Assembly: GCA_002412985.1 (NCBI GenBank)
Contig: DHWC01000113.1
Span: 12,412 to 18,927 of the forward strand
Direction: 5' to 3'
Origin: Methylocystaceae bacterium UBA5192
GTDB lineage: Bacteria > Pseudomonadota > Alphaproteobacteria > Rhizobiales > Beijerinckiaceae
DNA length: 6,516 bases
Below the pieces are notes generated by a model. The model did no database searches, was not told where the DNA came from, and worked only from the letters and a program-made list of their open reading frames with translations. The translations under genes were made by a program, and so were the position numbers. Positions 6,201 through 6,516 of this stretch are shown piece after piece (position 1 is the first letter of the stretch; every line of letters starts with the position of its first letter).

Positions 6201-6516
6201 CTGCAAAGATCGTTTCAAGAATTTTTGCGCGTCGAAGAGCAAGCTCAGCGTTGCCGGTAGCAAATGCCCGATCGATCCCCCCAGCGGGACCGCCTGATAA
6301 TGCGATTAGGTCTTCAGCATCCTCCTTTAAGCTTGATAAGGAAACATGCGGAAGATCGCCCTGCTCGGGTTCCAGATAGGCCCGCGATGCCACCCGCATC
6401 AAGTTTTTATAGCCCGCTTGCGTCTGCGCCAGTAAAACGACGTTGCCGAAGGATCTCTCCCGCATTATTGCGGAACTTGTATCGCCGTCAGCAAAGTCAA
6501 CAGAAAGTTGAATGCC
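3259..6516 (-). CDS. dnaE: DNA polymerase III alpha subunit DnaE, 5' end outside window
   Basis: This is the catalytic subunit of the replicative polymerase. The frame is open to the right edge: GIQLSVDFADGD precedes the internal ATG at 6465, which is therefore not the start. About 1085 residues are visible, and roughly 60-75 N-terminal residues are missing by family comparison. Counted from base 6516, residues 1 to about 210 are most of the PHP domain. GPGRGSGAG is at 304-312. The catalytic aspartates are Asp346 and Asp348 (PDFDIDF) and Asp502 (KFDFLGL), matching E. coli Asp401, Asp403 and Asp555. Finger motifs include RPGPM and GFNKSHAAAYA (near 690). A helix-hairpin-helix (AIKGVGEG) is at 776-783, the probable beta-clamp motif QNALF at 858-862, and an OB fold at about 928-1005. 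The PHP segment reads AANETYF at 140-146, without the histidine of metal-binding PHP domains, so this domain is probably structural. No E. coli-type long tau-binding tail is obvious. The stop lies 62 bases before lipA. Confidence 0.97.
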   Translation of the reverse strand, partial: GIQLSVDFADGDTSSAIMRERSFGNVVLLAQTQAGYKNLMRVASRAYLEPEQGDLPHVSLSSLKEDAEDLIALSGGPAGGIDRAFATGNAELALRRAKILETIFADKFYIELQRHNLQQERDIEPLLLDLAYRRGLPIVAANETYFAAISDFEAHDALLCIADGTVTGVSDRRRVSQEHRFKTQAEMLQIFADLPEATANTIEIARRVSFRPQTRKPIMPRFIQEIKPDISLDEIEAQELRRQSHDGLTQRLALHGPAPGHTSEEYLNRLNFELDVIEKMRFPGYFLIVADFIKFAKSQNIPVGPGRGSGAGSLVAYALTITDLDPVRFGLFFERFLNPERNSMPDFDIDFCQIRRNEVIDYVRARYGEDRVAQIITFGSFLARGVLRSVGRVLEMPLGHVDKLAKLVPQNPAKPITLAEALATEQKLREEVEKDEKVARLFKISGALEGLYSNASTHAAGIVISDRPLHEVTPLYRDPKSDMPATQFNMKWVEPAGLIKFDFLGLKTLTVLAMASNLVRRRSPEFNLENIALDDQETYAMLGRGETIGVFQLESAGMRKALVEMHADRFEDIIALVALYRPGPMANIPTYCAVKLGDEEPDYIHPAIEPILKETFGVIIYQEQVMQIAQVLSGYSLGEADNLRRAMGKKIKSEMSAQRDRFVSGAVERGLTKHKANEIFDLLAKFADYGFNKSHAAAYALIAYQTAWFKAHYPAEFLAASMTFDKNQTDKLAEFRDEARRIGITVDPPSICRSGVDFDVAIDEEGKHSIRYALSAIKGVGEGQAESLVRSRGAHPYRNLADFANRINPREVNKKVLDNLASCGAFDELLADRACVFASIETLLAAANRHTDDRKAGQNALFGEDETDTLALPKVPPWPIAETLRREYEAAGFFLSGHPLDAYESLMSKLRVTRWSKFVTDVKKGATAGRLAAVVLDRAERRTKSGSKMGIVQLSDVSGQYEAILFQEGLNQFRDKLEKGAAVLLTLSASIDGEDVRARIVSVESLEIAAARAQKGIRIVLNNASPILDIKNKLTKKGEGEVSILFKREKAPEEIEIRLPGGYSVNPETAHALRAVPGVLEVEYL

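Noticed and set aside
6463..6465. ATG as a possible start of dnaE
   Set aside because: The upstream codons are open to the edge and read as conserved DnaE sequence (GIQLSVDF).

Overview
The window looks like housekeeping chromosome from an alphaproteobacterium, probably related to the Hyphomicrobiales (Rhizobiales). Three things suggest this: a fused IspD-IspF protein, a stand-alone CinA C-terminal (PncC-type) protein, and the convergent arrangement lipA>ratA / <cinA<ispDF, which I recall as a typical alphaproteobacterial neighbourhood. Base composition is modest for that group: hand counts give about 43% GC for arfB and 41% around ratA. Intergenic gaps are short (36, 75 and 62 bases), and no stretch over 300 bases lacks a gene.

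The left block, on the + strand, holds the 3' part of ispDF (1-687, open to the left edge), arfB (724-1146) and a CinA/PncC-family gene (1176-1667, or from 1143). These lie close enough to be one transcription unit. They cover isoprenoid precursor synthesis, rescue of stalled ribosomes and pyridine-nucleotide salvage.

The right block, on the - strand, is read from the right edge leftwards: dnaE (3259-6516, its 5' end beyond the window), lipA (2213-3196) and a RatA/Coq10-like START-domain gene (1664-2137). They cover replication, lipoate synthesis and ubiquinone-related function. The two blocks converge at 1664-1667, where the stop codons overlap and there is no room for an ordinary terminator.

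I see no rRNA, tRNA, CRISPR array, insertion sequence, phage gene, defence system or long repeat. The intergenic stretch 2138-2212 holds nothing I can name. The most interesting features are small: a hairpin that places the arfB ribosome-binding site in its loop and part of the start codon in its stem; the presence of arfB between ispDF and cinA; the dnaE-lipA junction with a terminator-like hairpin facing the unexpected way; and an A/T-rich slippery run inside lipA. I did not find evidence of a new biological system here.
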